Shown here: in pieces, positions 26,952 to 35,760 of the stretch
Layout: each line of letters opens with the position of its first letter
Numbering within the stretch: the first letter of the stretch is position 1
Assembly (NCBI RefSeq): GCF_049065735.1
Contig: NZ_JBAKHD010000008.1
Location: 101,210 to 165,209, forward strand
Length of the DNA: 64,000 nucleotides
Direction of reading: 5' to 3'
Source: Paramesorhizobium sp049065735
GTDB lineage: Bacteria > Pseudomonadota > Alphaproteobacteria > Rhizobiales > Rhizobiaceae
The notes under the pieces: generated by a model
Database searches by the model: none
Seen by the model: only the letters and a program-made list of their open reading frames with translations
What the model was told of the DNA's origin: nothing
Program-made: the position numbers and the translations under genes

Positions 26952-28688
26952 ATGCAACAGAAAAAGACTGCCGAGGCGCTACGCAGCGCGCGCTGGTTCG
27001 CGCCCGACGACCTCAGAAGCTCCGGCCACCGCTCCCGCACCATGCAGATGGGTTATGCGCTGGAAGAATGGATGGGAAAACCCATCATCGCGATCCTCAA
27101 CACATGGTCGGACGCCAATCCCTGCCACGCCCATTTCAAGCACCGGGTGGAGGATGTGAAACGCGGTATTCTGCAGGCGGGTGGTTTTCCGCTGGAGCTT
27201 CCGGCACTGTCGCTCTCCGAAAGTTATGTGAAGCCGACGACCATGCTCTACCGCAACATGCTGGCCATGGAAGCGGAAGAGCTTCTGCGCTCCCACCCGG
27301 TCGATGGGGCGGTGCTGATGGGCGGCTGCGACAAGACAACGCCCGGCCTCGTCATGGGCGGCATCAGCATGGGGCTTCCCATGATCTATCTCCCCGCCGG
27401 GCCGATGTTGCGCGGCAATTACCGCGGCCAGCCGCTCGGCTCCGGCTCCGATGCGTGGAAATTCTGGGACGAGCGCCGCGCCGGGCTCTTGAGCGAACGC
27501 GAATGGGTCGAGGCGGAGGCCGGCATCGCCCGCTCCTACGGCCATTGCATGACCATGGGCACCGCGAGCACCATGACCGCAATCGCCGAGGCACTGGGCC
27601 TGACCCTGCCGGGCGCAAGCTCGATCCCGGCGGCGGATTCCAACCATATCCGCATGTCCTCCGCCGTCGGCCGCCGCATCGTCGAGATGGTGTGGGAGGA
27701 TCTGGTTCCCTCGCAAATCATCACCCCCGCCTCGGTCCACAACGCCGTCACGGTCGCCATGGCGACGGGCTGCTCAACCAATGCGGTGGTGCATCTGCTG
27801 GCGATGGCGCGGCGCGCGGGGATTGACCTGACGCTTGACGATCTCGACCGCGCGGGCAAGAAGACGCCTGTCCTCGCCAATATCCGCCCAACCGGCAAGA
27901 CTTACCTGATGGAGGATTTTTACTATGCCGGCGGCCTGCGCGCCCTGATGGCGAAGCTGGGCGATCTCCTCGACCTCTCGGCCATGACCGTTTCCGGCAG
28001 GACGCTGGGCGAGACCCTGGAAGGCGCGGAATGTTTCAATGACGATGTCATCCGCTCGCTGGACAATCCGGTCTATCACGAAGGCTCGCTTGCGGTGCTG
28101 AAGGGCAATCTCGCCCCCAATGGGGCCGTCATCAAACCCGCCGCCTGCGATCCGCGTTTCCACAAGCATCAAGGCCCAGCCCTCGTCTTCGACAGCTACC
28201 CCGAGATGAAGGCGGCGGTGGACGATGAGAATCTCGACATCACGCCCGACCATGTGATGGTCCTACGCGGCGCGGGACCGCAAGGCGGCCCCGGAATGCC
28301 GGAATGGGGCATGCTGCCGATCCCCAAGGCGCTGCTGAAACAAGGCCATCGCGACATGCTTCGTCTTTCCGATGCGCGCATGAGCGGCACCAGCTATGGC
28401 GCCTGCATTCTGCATGTCTCACCGGAATCCCATGTCGGCGGCCCGCTGGCGCTGCTGAAGAACGGCGACATCGTGCGGCTCGACCTCGAAGCGCGCCGCA
28501 TCGACATGCTGGTTAGCGACGAAGAACTCGAGCAACGCCGCCGCGCGTGGGTCAAGCCGGCGGACAAGATCGGCCGCGGCTATGGCTGGATGTTTGCCCG
28601 CCATGTCGGCCAAGCGGATACCGGCGCCGATTTCGATTTCCTTGAAACCAGTTTCGGCCCCACCGCCGCCGAACCCGATATCTACTAA
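26952..28688 (+). CDS. IlvD/Edd-family dehydratase (probable aldonate dehydratase)
   Basis: This 578-residue iron-sulfur dehydratase converts 2,3-dihydroxy acids to 2-keto-3-deoxy acids. Cluster cysteines are recognisable in DANPCHAHF, GGCDKTTPG and YGHCMTMGTAST, and the C-terminal DARMSGTSYGACILHVSPE is a hallmark of the family. The N-terminal RSARWFAPDDLRSSGHRSR and this C-terminus are typical of the sugar-acid branch (arabinonate/xylonate dehydratases) rather than of branched-chain amino-acid IlvD. AAGGAT precedes the ATG. It lies between an ABC importer and an RraA-like protein, suggesting import, dehydration, then retro-aldol or decarboxylative cleavage. Confidence 0.88.
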   Translation: MQQKKTAEALRSARWFAPDDLRSSGHRSRTMQMGYALEEWMGKPIIAILNTWSDANPCHAHFKHRVEDVKRGILQAGGFPLELPALSLSESYVKPTTMLYRNMLAMEAEELLRSHPVDGAVLMGGCDKTTPGLVMGGISMGLPMIYLPAGPMLRGNYRGQPLGSGSDAWKFWDERRAGLLSEREWVEAEAGIARSYGHCMTMGTASTMTAIAEALGLTLPGASSIPAADSNHIRMSSAVGRRIVEMVWEDLVPSQIITPASVHNAVTVAMATGCSTNAVVHLLAMARRAGIDLTLDDLDRAGKKTPVLANIRPTGKTYLMEDFYYAGGLRALMAKLGDLLDLSAMTVSGRTLGETLEGAECFNDDVIRSLDNPVYHEGSLAVLKGNLAPNGAVIKPAACDPRFHKHQGPALVFDSYPEMKAAVDDENLDITPDHVMVLRGAGPQGGPGMPEWGMLPIPKALLKQGHRDMLRLSDARMSGTSYGACILHVSPESHVGGPLALLKNGDIVRLDLEARRIDMLVSDEELEQRRRAWVKPADKIGRGYGWMFARHVGQADTGADFDFLETSFGPTAAEPDIY

Positions 28689-28700
28689 AAGGAGCATACA

Positions 28701-29426
28701 ATGACCGGCTATGTCTTGAGCGATGCCACGCGCCAGAAACTGATGGGCGTCGCGACGCCGACGATTGCCACGGCGCTCTACAAGCGAGGCCTGCGCAACC
28801 AGTTCATTCAGGATGTCCATCCTCTTTCCGCCAAAAAGCGGAACATGGTCGGACAGGCCTTCACCCTGCGCTATATCCCGGCGCGGGAGGATCTGAACAG
28901 CCTCGAAGTCTTCAAGAACCCTGACCACCCGCAGCGCGCCGCTGTCGAGCATTGCCCTCCCGGAGCCGTGCTAGTCATGGACAGCCGCAAGGACGCGCGG
29001 GCGGCATCGGCGGGCTCGATCCTCGTCTCACGCCTCATGGTGCGCGGCGTGGCGGGCGTCGTCACCGACGGGGGCTTCCGCGACAGTCCGGAAATCGCCG
29101 CGCTCGACATCCGCGCCTATCACCACCGCCCTTCCGCGCCGACGAACCTGACGCATAACCAGGCCCTCGACATCAATGTGCCGATCGGCTGCGGCGACGT
29201 GCCGGTCTGGCCGGGCGACGTGGTGGTCGGCGACGACGAAGGCGTCATCGTCATCCCCGCGCATCTTGCCGACGAAATCGCCGACGAAACGGTGGAAATG
29301 ACTGCATATGAGGATTTCGTCACCGAAAAGGTGCTGGCCGGCGCCACCATCATCGGCCTCTATCCGCCCACAAGCGAAGCGCCCCGGCAGGAATTCGCCG
29401 AATGGCGCAAGCGGAAGGGGCGATGA
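28701..29426 (+). CDS. RraA-like / HMG-CHA aldolase family protein
   Basis: This 241-residue protein has the RraA-like fold. The key segment VVTDGGFRDSPEIAALDIRAY contains the Arg-Asp pair that binds substrate and metal in 4-hydroxy-4-methyl-2-oxoglutarate aldolases, and the C-terminal VVGDDEGVIVIPAHLADEI is conserved. At over 200 residues it resembles the aldolase/decarboxylase branch more than the RNase E inhibitor branch (about 160 residues). It starts 12 bp after the dehydratase with AAGGAG. Cleavage of the 2-keto-3-deoxy product of the dehydratase is a reasonable inference. The following 134 bp to the convergent gene hold nothing I can identify. Confidence 0.83.
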   Translation: MTGYVLSDATRQKLMGVATPTIATALYKRGLRNQFIQDVHPLSAKKRNMVGQAFTLRYIPAREDLNSLEVFKNPDHPQRAAVEHCPPGAVLVMDSRKDARAASAGSILVSRLMVRGVAGVVTDGGFRDSPEIAALDIRAYHHRPSAPTNLTHNQALDINVPIGCGDVPVWPGDVVVGDDEGVIVIPAHLADEIADETVEMTAYEDFVTEKVLAGATIIGLYPPTSEAPRQEFAEWRKRKGR

Positions 29427-29560
29427 TCCGGCCGTCAACTGCGTTTTCGCAAGATATTGACATCAGAACCTACGAGATTTTGTGCCGCCTCGTTGATGTT
29501 CGTCTGTCTGAGATCGACCCCCTCGCAGCGGCCCGCCCGAGCAACGCTTTGATTGCACCC

Positions 29561-30355
29561 CTAGTGATCATCCAGCGAACCCTGGGCGTAAAAATGCTGC
29601 CGGATCGTGCGCGTGTATGAGCCGAATTCCGGCGACGCCATCACCTTGAGATCACGCGGGCGGGGCAGGTCTATGTCGTAAATCGCCGCGACGGAGCCGG
29701 GCCGTTCGCTCATCACCACCACCCGGTCGGAGAGATAGACCGCTTCCGGAATGCTATGCGTGATGAGCAGGACCGTCTTTTTCGACTCCAGCCAGATCCG
29801 CTGCAATTCGACATTCATCTTCTCGCGGGTCATGGCATCGAGCGCGCCGAAGGGCTCGTCCATCAGCAACACCTTGGGATCATGCAGCAGCGCCCTGCAG
29901 ATCGAAGCGCGCTGCTGCATGCCGCCTGAGAGCTGCCAGGGATATTTATTCTCGAAACCCGTGAGCCCGGCCATGGCAATAAGGGCTTCGGCCCGCTTGC
30001 GGGCCGAAGCCTTGTTCATATTGCGCATTTCGGCCTGAAGCAGGATATTGTCGATGATATTGCGCCAGGCCAGGAGCACGGCGCTCTGGAAGACGATGCC
30101 GACATCCGTTTGCGGGCCGGTAATCCGCCTGCCGGCCAGCAGGAGTTCGCCCTCGGTGATCGGAGCCAGTCCCGCCACCAGCCGCAGCAAGGTGCTTTTG
30201 CCGCAACCGGATGGTCCCACGACCGACACAAACTCCCCTTCCCTGATGGAGAGGTCGATCGGCCGCAACGCTTCGAAAGTGCCGAACTTCTTGGTCACCT
30301 TGCGAAGCTGGATCAGGTCGGCCTTGTCCCGCAGCTTGACGATATTATCCGCCAT
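29561..30355 (-). CDS. NitT/TauT-type ABC ATPase (second system)
   Basis: This 264-residue ATPase has Walker A GPSGCGKST, Q-loop QSAVLLAWRNIIDNILL, signature LSGGMQQRA and Walker B LLMDEPFGALDAMTR. The SVVGPSGCGKSTLLRLVAGL context and length fit SsuB-like proteins. ATG 30355 follows GGGGAACC; GTG at 30397, overlapping the binding-protein stop, is an alternative. It is the last gene of a permease, binding protein, ATPase operon read leftward from the operator at 32288-32307. Confidence 0.88.
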   Translation of the reverse strand: MADNIVKLRDKADLIQLRKVTKKFGTFEALRPIDLSIREGEFVSVVGPSGCGKSTLLRLVAGLAPITEGELLLAGRRITGPQTDVGIVFQSAVLLAWRNIIDNILLQAEMRNMNKASARKRAEALIAMAGLTGFENKYPWQLSGGMQQRASICRALLHDPKVLLMDEPFGALDAMTREKMNVELQRIWLESKKTVLLITHSIPEAVYLSDRVVVMSERPGSVAAIYDIDLPRPRDLKVMASPEFGSYTRTIRQHFYAQGSLDDH

Positions 30356-30393
30356 CGGTTCCCCGGAAATGCGCGCCGGTCTCATGGAAAGCC

Positions 30394-31389
30394 TCACGGA
30401 AGGAAGGCGTCGGTGTAATATTTCGACGCGTCGTTGTCGGAGGGTTTCAGCGTTCCGACAGCGATCATTGTGGCGACCGTTTCATCCACCTGAGCCTTGG
30501 TGACCCGGAGCGGCCGTCCGCTATCCGATTCCTTCGATTTGAAAAGCGGAATCGCGATTTTCAGCCCGTTCAGCAGGCTCTCCTTCTTGCCCGCATTCGG
30601 ATAGGCGCTGCGGATCGCTTCGACAGCTTCCTCCGGATGCTGCACGGTATATTCGAACGAGCGCGTCGCCGCCTTCATGAATTTCTTCAAGAGTTCCGGA
30701 TTGGATTCGACCGTCTCCTTGTTGACGATGAAGGACGAACCGATGCTGTTCACGCCGAAATCGGCATAGAGCATATTGGTCACCGGCTTGCCGGTCGCTT
30801 CCTCGATCTGGGGACCCTGATCCATCGCAAAGCCCAGCAGGGCGTCGGCCTGTCCCGTGATGACCGCGTTCACCTTGGTCTTTGCGTCGCCATTGACCGT
30901 CTTGTAATCGGTCTGCTTCAACCCGTTCTTCTCAAGGAAGAGCGGCCAGGATTGCGAGGGCGAGTCGCCCGCCGTCATGGCGATGGTGAGGCCCTTCACC
31001 TTTTCCGGCTTGTCGATGCCCTTTTCCTTGAGGCTGACGACCGCGAAAGGGCTTCGCTGCAGGGCCGAGCCGATGGAGATGACGGGCGCACCTTTCGCCG
31101 CCAGCGCCATCATGGTCGTCATATCGGCAAAGCCGACCGTGACATTGCCCGCAGCCACAGCCTGGACGGTAGGACCGGAGCCGCGCCCCTCCTGAATCTC
31201 CAGATCGACGCCCTCCTCCTTGAAGAAGCCTTTCTGCTGGCCAAGGATCAGCGGCGCGTGAAGGCCGGTGACATACCAGTTCAGCATCAAAGTCGCCTTT
31301 TCCGGCTGTTGAGCCCGCGCCGTGCCTGCCGCTGCGATAACAAGCGCGGCTGAGAGAGCGCATCGCTTGAGTAATCCCTTAACTTTCAT
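30394..31389 (-). CDS. NitT/TauT-type ABC substrate-binding protein (second system)
   Basis: This 331-residue protein has a clean signal peptide (MKVKGLLKRCALSAALVIAAAGTARA). It continues with LMLNWYVTGLHAPLILGQQKGFF, the standard start of the THI5/NMT1-like binding fold. The ligand is not readable from sequence; relatives bind sulfonates, pyrimidine precursors, nitrate or aromatic acids. It lies between the permease and ATPase genes of its operon. The shared operator pattern with the DUF993 operon suggests that it captures the substrate of those enzymes. Confidence 0.86.
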   Translation of the reverse strand: MKVKGLLKRCALSAALVIAAAGTARAQQPEKATLMLNWYVTGLHAPLILGQQKGFFKEEGVDLEIQEGRGSGPTVQAVAAGNVTVGFADMTTMMALAAKGAPVISIGSALQRSPFAVVSLKEKGIDKPEKVKGLTIAMTAGDSPSQSWPLFLEKNGLKQTDYKTVNGDAKTKVNAVITGQADALLGFAMDQGPQIEEATGKPVTNMLYADFGVNSIGSSFIVNKETVESNPELLKKFMKAATRSFEYTVQHPEEAVEAIRSAYPNAGKKESLLNGLKIAIPLFKSKESDSGRPLRVTKAQVDETVATMIAVGTLKPSDNDASKYYTDAFLP

Positions 31390-31419
31390 CTGTTTCCTCC
31401 TCCACTTGTTGTCTTTAAT

Positions 31420-32202
31420 TCAGTGCGCGCCCGCCATGCCCGTGCGGTTGGAAATGTGCCAGGGCAGCATGAGCTTTTCGATCACGTCGATGACGACGAA
31501 CAGAACTACGCCCATCAGCGACAGCACGATCAGCGCCGAAAACATTAGCGGCAGGTCGAAATTGCCGTTCGCACGCTGCAATACGTAGCCGATGCCGGAA
31601 TTGGAGCCGACGAACTCCCCGACCACCGCTCCCACCACGGCCAAGGTGACCGACACTTTCATGCTGGAAAAGATCGCGGGCAGCGCGTTGGGCAGGCTGA
31701 TCTTGTAGAACATCTTCAGGCGCGTGCTGCCCATCGACTTTGCCAGATCGATGAGATCAGCCTCCAGCGACTTGAACCCCATGACGGTGGAAACCACGAC
31801 GGGGAAGAAGCCGAGCAGGAAGGCGACGATGATCTTCGGAAATATCCCGAAGCCGAACCACACGACGAAGAGAGGCGCGATGGCCACTTTCGGAACGCTC
31901 TGCGAGAAGACCAGCAGCGGATAGAGATAGCTCTCCACCGTCTTCGAATAGGCGATCAGCATCGCCAGCGGAACGCCGATGACCACGGAAAGGACGAAAC
32001 CGCCGATGGTGGCCTGCAGCGTCGGGATGGTCTCAGTGAGCAGCATCCGCCACTCCTCGGCCATCTTCATCGCGACATCCGTCGGCGTCGGGATGAGATA
32101 AGCCGGAATGGCAAAGGCCCTGATCGACAGGTCCCACAGAATGACGAGAACCGCGACGAGCAGGATGGGGCGAACAAGCGGCGATTGGATCAGACGTCGC
32201 AT
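31420..32202 (-). CDS. NitT/TauT-type ABC permease (second system)
   Basis: This 260-residue permease has six predicted spans and the coupling loop SLEADLIDLAKSMGSTRLKMFYKISLPNALP near residues 150-180. The start at 32202 is chosen because GGGGAGGG lies just upstream; an ATG 30 bp earlier is possible. It is the first gene of its operon, about 85 bp downstream of a palindromic operator that also occurs twice upstream of the TetR gene at 35761. Confidence 0.88.
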   Translation of the reverse strand: MRRLIQSPLVRPILLVAVLVILWDLSIRAFAIPAYLIPTPTDVAMKMAEEWRMLLTETIPTLQATIGGFVLSVVIGVPLAMLIAYSKTVESYLYPLLVFSQSVPKVAIAPLFVVWFGFGIFPKIIVAFLLGFFPVVVSTVMGFKSLEADLIDLAKSMGSTRLKMFYKISLPNALPAIFSSMKVSVTLAVVGAVVGEFVGSNSGIGYVLQRANGNFDLPLMFSALIVLSLMGVVLFVVIDVIEKLMLPWHISNRTGMAGAH

Positions 32203-32287
32203 CCCGCCCTCCCCGCCATGGCTTCGCTGCATGGTCTACAACACATCGCAATCTCCTCCCTTGCGATCAATGTTCGTGGCGCTCCTC

Positions 32288-32307
32288 AATTCACCACTTA
32301 GGGAATT
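32288..32307. promoter_or_regulatory. Candidate TetR operator, site 3
   Basis: AATTCACCACTTAGGGAATT has AATTC.CC / GG.GAATT arms around a central 4 bases. It matches the two sites at 35653 and 35713 beside the TetR gene, and would control the transporter operon beginning at 32202. Confidence 0.65.
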
Positions 32308-32360
32308 AAGGTCTTGTCAGAACGCTCAAGTCAAGGCGTCCACAAGTCCCTTCCAGTCGT

Positions 32361-32458
32361 CATTCTCGGGCTTGTCCCGAGAATCTACCGCGCGTCTCAA
32401 AACATCGAGGTAGCTCGTTTCACTCCTGTCGCAGATTCTCGGGACAAGCCCGAGAATG
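32361..32458. repeat. Long palindromic intergenic repeat
   Basis: Two perfect 26-bp inverted arms (32361-32386 and 32433-32458) flank a 46-bp centre. Each arm is itself a hairpin: TTCTCGGG and CCCGAGAA around a short loop. This nested structure lies between two operons read in the same direction. It looks like a dispersed alphaproteobacterial palindromic element and could also terminate the upstream operon. Confidence 0.75.
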
Positions 32459-32473
32459 ACGGTCGGAGAGCTT

Positions 32474-33292
32474 CTAACAACCCGCAGCCCTCTCCACGAT
32501 GACGCGCATCACCTCGTCGGCATCCCGCTTCCACCAATTGGCCGCCGAGAAAATCTCCACCTCGTTCAGCCCCCCGAAACCATTTGCCTCGACGCGCTTG
32601 CGCAGGCGGGAGATGTCGATGACACCATCCCCCATCATCCCGCGGTCCAGCAGAAGGTCTTGGGTAGGCACCAGCCAGTCGCAGATGTGAAAGGCCATCA
32701 GGCGTTCGGGTCCTGCCCTGTCGATCTGCTCTTCCACCTCCGGGTCCCACCAGACATGATAGACATCGACCGCCACGCCGATGCCGGGACCCAGCCGGTC
32801 GCAGATGTCGAGCGCCTGCCGCAGCGTGTTCACGCAGGCCCGGTCGGCGGCATACATCGGATGCAGCGGCTCGATGGCGATTTTTACGCCGCAGGTCCGG
32901 GCATATTCGAGCGAATGCGCCAGCCCCTCCTCGGCGATCTCACGCGCCCGGCCGATATGTTTCGAGCCCGGCACCATGCCGCCGACGACCATGACAAGAC
33001 ACTCCGCGCCGATGGTCGCGGCATCGTCGATGGCCTTTTTGTTGTCGTCGATGGCTTCCTGGGAGAGCGGATCGGCTGTCGTGTACCAGCCGCCACGGCA
33101 TAGGCCCGACACGGAGAGGCCCGCATCGCGGATTAGCCTTGCCGCCATGCTGGCGCCCAGTTCGTCCAGCTTGTCGCGCCATGGCGAAATTCCGCCGAAG
33201 CCGTGGCGAGCGCAACCCTCGATGCATTCGCGGAGGTTCCATTGCGCCCTGACGGTGGCGGTGTTGAGGGAAAGACGGTCTGCCGTGATCAT
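32474..33292 (-). CDS. Sugar phosphate isomerase/epimerase-like (xylose isomerase-like TIM barrel)
   Basis: This 272-residue AP endonuclease 2/xylose isomerase-like TIM barrel shows the usual metal-site segments: KIAIEPLHPMY, GVAVDVYHVWWDPE and GFGGLNEVEIFSAANWW, where E, D, H and E ligands are expected. The start at 33292 lies one base after the stop of the DUF993 gene (TGA-G-ATG), so the genes are coupled. A longer frame upstream has no family similarity. It is the third gene of the Gfo/Idh-DUF993 operon, probably isomerising a keto-sugar intermediate. Confidence 0.83.
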   Translation of the reverse strand: MITADRLSLNTATVRAQWNLRECIEGCARHGFGGISPWRDKLDELGASMAARLIRDAGLSVSGLCRGGWYTTADPLSQEAIDDNKKAIDDAATIGAECLVMVVGGMVPGSKHIGRAREIAEEGLAHSLEYARTCGVKIAIEPLHPMYAADRACVNTLRQALDICDRLGPGIGVAVDVYHVWWDPEVEEQIDRAGPERLMAFHICDWLVPTQDLLLDRGMMGDGVIDISRLRKRVEANGFGGLNEVEIFSAANWWKRDADEVMRVIVERAAGC

Positions 33293-33293
33293 C

Positions 33294-34451
33294 TCAAACC
33301 CCGATCCCGTGAACCGCCATGACACGGGCCGCGCGGATGGCTGTCTGGTCCGGATCGTCGAAAAGACCGGCACGGCTTGCCAGACGCACGATATCGGCCA
33401 GATGCTGCGCCGACCGCGCGCTCTGCTGTCCGCCCAGCATGGTGAAGTGATCCTGATGGCCGTTGAGATAGGCCATGAACACCACGCCGGTCTTGTAGAA
33501 GCGGGTCGGCGCCCTGAAAATGTGCCGTGAGAGCGGGACCGTGGGGCCGAACGCGGCGTGATAGGCCTCCATGTCGTCCCTGTTCAGCGCGCTCAGCGCC
33601 CGCGCCGCCGCGCCTGCGATGGGATCGAATATCCCGAGCAGGGCGTGGCTGTAGCCGTGCTCGTCGCCCGCGATGAGTTCGGGATAGTTGAAGTCGTCGC
33701 CCGTATACATCCTGACGCCCTCGGGCAGGCGGCGGCGCATGGAGATTTCCTTCTCAGCGGAAAGGAGGGAAATCTTGATGCCATCCACCTTGGCGGCATT
33801 CTCAGCGATGACGCCAAGGCAGGTCTCCATCGCCGCCATATGGTTCCTGTCGCCCCAATAGCCCTCGAGCGCCGGATCGAACATCTCGCCCAGCCAGTGA
33901 AGGATGGCGGGTTCCTTCAGCGAACCGAGTATCCGCCCATAGACCTTGCGGTAATCGTCCGGAGATTTCGCCAGTTTCGCAAGCGCCCGCGACGCCATGA
34001 GAATGATGCGCCCACCCGCCGCTTCCACCGCCTCGCATTGCTGCTCATAAGCCGCGATCACGTCATCGAGCGTCGCCGCATCGGATGCCGCGAGGTGATC
34101 CGTGCCCGCGCCGCAGGCGATGAGATGACCGCCCGGCTTCGCCAGCGCGACGCTGCGCCTGATCAGTTCGAGCGATGTCGGCCAATCCATCCCCATGCCG
34201 CGCTGGGCGGTATCCATGGCTTCGGCGACACCGAATCCCCTAGACCAGAGATGTTCGCGGAAGGCCAGCGTCCTGTCCCAATCGACAGCGCAATCGAGCC
34301 ATGGATCATTGTCGGCAAAGGGGTCTGTGACCATATGCGCCGCCGCATAAGCGATACGGTTCCACGCGCCGCCTTCGGCAACTGCAGCCGGAGGCGCGAT
34401 CTCAAAGGTTTCGAGGCCGCCCTCTTTGGTCGGAAGGATGACGGAAGCCAT
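33294..34451 (-). CDS. DUF993 family protein (DapA-like)
   Basis: This 385-residue protein matches the DUF993 family, distantly related to dihydrodipicolinate synthases. Features seen are KPGGHLIACGAGTDHL, AVEAAGGRIILMASRAL, GISLL-type strand GIKISLLSAEKEI and GVRMYTGDDFNYPELI, where a class I aldolase would have its active-site strand. The ATG at 34451 begins 2 bp after the oxidoreductase stop. No characterised function is known to me for the family. With an oxidoreductase before and an isomerase-like protein after it, an aldol cleavage step in catabolism of an unusual sugar or cyclitol is a sensible guess. Confidence 0.78.
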   Translation of the reverse strand: MASVILPTKEGGLETFEIAPPAAVAEGGAWNRIAYAAAHMVTDPFADNDPWLDCAVDWDRTLAFREHLWSRGFGVAEAMDTAQRGMGMDWPTSLELIRRSVALAKPGGHLIACGAGTDHLAASDAATLDDVIAAYEQQCEAVEAAGGRIILMASRALAKLAKSPDDYRKVYGRILGSLKEPAILHWLGEMFDPALEGYWGDRNHMAAMETCLGVIAENAAKVDGIKISLLSAEKEISMRRRLPEGVRMYTGDDFNYPELIAGDEHGYSHALLGIFDPIAGAAARALSALNRDDMEAYHAAFGPTVPLSRHIFRAPTRFYKTGVVFMAYLNGHQDHFTMLGGQQSARSAQHLADIVRLASRAGLFDDPDQTAIRAARVMAVHGIGV

Positions 34452-34453
34452 GA

Positions 34454-35608
34454 TTACAGCCCCAGATCTTCGAGATCGACCCAGCGGCGCTCGCGGGCGC
34501 TCTTGTACCCGGCCTCGGCCAGCTGCACACCCTTCGCTCCTTCGGCCAACGTATAGCGCCACGGCGCATCTTCCAGAACGTGGCGGAGAAACTGCTCCCA
34601 CTGCACCTTGAAACCGTTGTCGAGCGGAACATTGTCCGGCACCTCTTCCCAGCCGTCATAGAAATTCAGCGGCTGCGGCACATCCGGGTTCCAGACCGGT
34701 TTCGGCGTGTTCACACGGTGCTGGGTGAAGCATTTGTGCAGGCCGGCGACCGCCGAGCCATGGGTGCCGTCGATCTGGAACGTGACCAGATCATCGCGGC
34801 GCACGCGCGTGCACCAGCTGGAATTGATATGGGCGACGATGTCCCCCTCCAGCATGAATGTCGCATAGGCGGCGTCATCGGCGGTGGCTTTATATTCCTT
34901 GCCCGCCTCATCCCATCGCTTGCCGATATGGGTCGCGGTGGTGCAGCTTACGGACTTTACCGGCGCGACGACATTGTCGAGCACATAGCGCCAATGGCAC
35001 AGCATATCGGAAACGATGCCGCCGCCATCCTCCGCGCGGTAGTTCCAGCTCGGGCGCTGGGCAGGGAGATAATCTCCCTCGAACACCCAATAACCGAACT
35101 CGCCCTTGACCGAGAGGATCTTGCCGAAAAAGCCGCTGTCGCGCAGCCGCTTCAGCTTCACCAGGCCCGGCAGATCGAGCTTGTCATGAACGATGCCGTT
35201 CTTGACGCCTTTCGAAGCGGCATAGCGGGCAATATCGATCGCTTCCTCAAGCCCCTCGGAAACGGGCTTTTCGCAATAGACATGCTTGCCCGCATCGATC
35301 GCCTTTCGCAGCAGGCTTGGCCGAAGCTTGGTCGAGGCGGCGTCGAAGAAGATTTCGTTGTAGGGATCGGCGAGAGCTCCGTCGAGATCGGTCGACCAGC
35401 GCTCAACGCCATGCGTCTTTGCGAGGCGCTCGATCTTGCCGGCATCGCGGCCGACGATGATCGGCTCCGGAATTACCCGGCTGCCATCGGCGAGCGCCAG
35501 CCCTCCTCCGTTCCTGATGGCCAGAACCGAACGGATGAGATGCTGGTTCATCCCCATCCGGCCCGTTACGCCGTGCATTATAATGCCGATCTTCCTGTCT
35601 TCCGCCAT
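34454..35608 (-). CDS. Gfo/Idh/MocA-family oxidoreductase
   Basis: This 384-residue NAD(P)-dependent dehydrogenase has an N-terminal Rossmann fold (GIIMHGVTGRMGMNQHLIRSV) and the family dinucleotide/catalytic motif YCEKPVSEGLEEAIDIA, whose lysine takes part in catalysis. The glycine motif is G-V-T-G-R-M-G, unlike the usual GxGxxG and closer to the DapB-type pattern. ATG 35608 follows GGGAGGG. It leads the operon with DUF993 and the isomerase-like gene, divergent from a TetR regulator, and two palindromic operators lie in the gap. Confidence 0.86.
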   Translation of the reverse strand: MAEDRKIGIIMHGVTGRMGMNQHLIRSVLAIRNGGGLALADGSRVIPEPIIVGRDAGKIERLAKTHGVERWSTDLDGALADPYNEIFFDAASTKLRPSLLRKAIDAGKHVYCEKPVSEGLEEAIDIARYAASKGVKNGIVHDKLDLPGLVKLKRLRDSGFFGKILSVKGEFGYWVFEGDYLPAQRPSWNYRAEDGGGIVSDMLCHWRYVLDNVVAPVKSVSCTTATHIGKRWDEAGKEYKATADDAAYATFMLEGDIVAHINSSWCTRVRRDDLVTFQIDGTHGSAVAGLHKCFTQHRVNTPKPVWNPDVPQPLNFYDGWEEVPDNVPLDNGFKVQWEQFLRHVLEDAPWRYTLAEGAKGVQLAEAGYKSARERRWVDLEDLGL

Positions 35609-35652
35609 GGCTAGCCCTCCCAACTTCACGATTGTCCGCATGGGTGCAGTTT

Positions 35653-35672
35653 AATTCACCATACGGAGAATT
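35653..35672. promoter_or_regulatory. Candidate TetR operator, site 1
   Basis: AATTCACCATACGGAGAATT is a 20-bp inverted repeat with one arm mismatch, 45 bp before the Gfo/Idh start codon. It is the same pattern as sites 2 and 3. Confidence 0.68.
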
Positions 35673-35712
35673 GACGTTTTATCGCAAACACCATCCCGTT
35701 TGGCAAGTTGAC

Positions 35713-35732
35713 AATTCATCAATCGGTGAATT
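35713..35732. promoter_or_regulatory. Candidate TetR operator, site 2
   Basis: AATTCATCAATCGGTGAATT is a 20-bp inverted repeat, 29 bp upstream of the TetR start codon, fitting autoregulation. Confidence 0.68.
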
Positions 35733-35760
35733 ATCTCACGGCTGAAAAAAGGAATGTGGA

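Noticed and set aside
28701..29426. RraA-like protein considered as the RNase E inhibitor RraA
   Set aside because: It is longer than RraA (about 160 residues), is operonic with a sugar-acid-type dehydratase and keeps the Arg-Asp pair of the aldolase branch.
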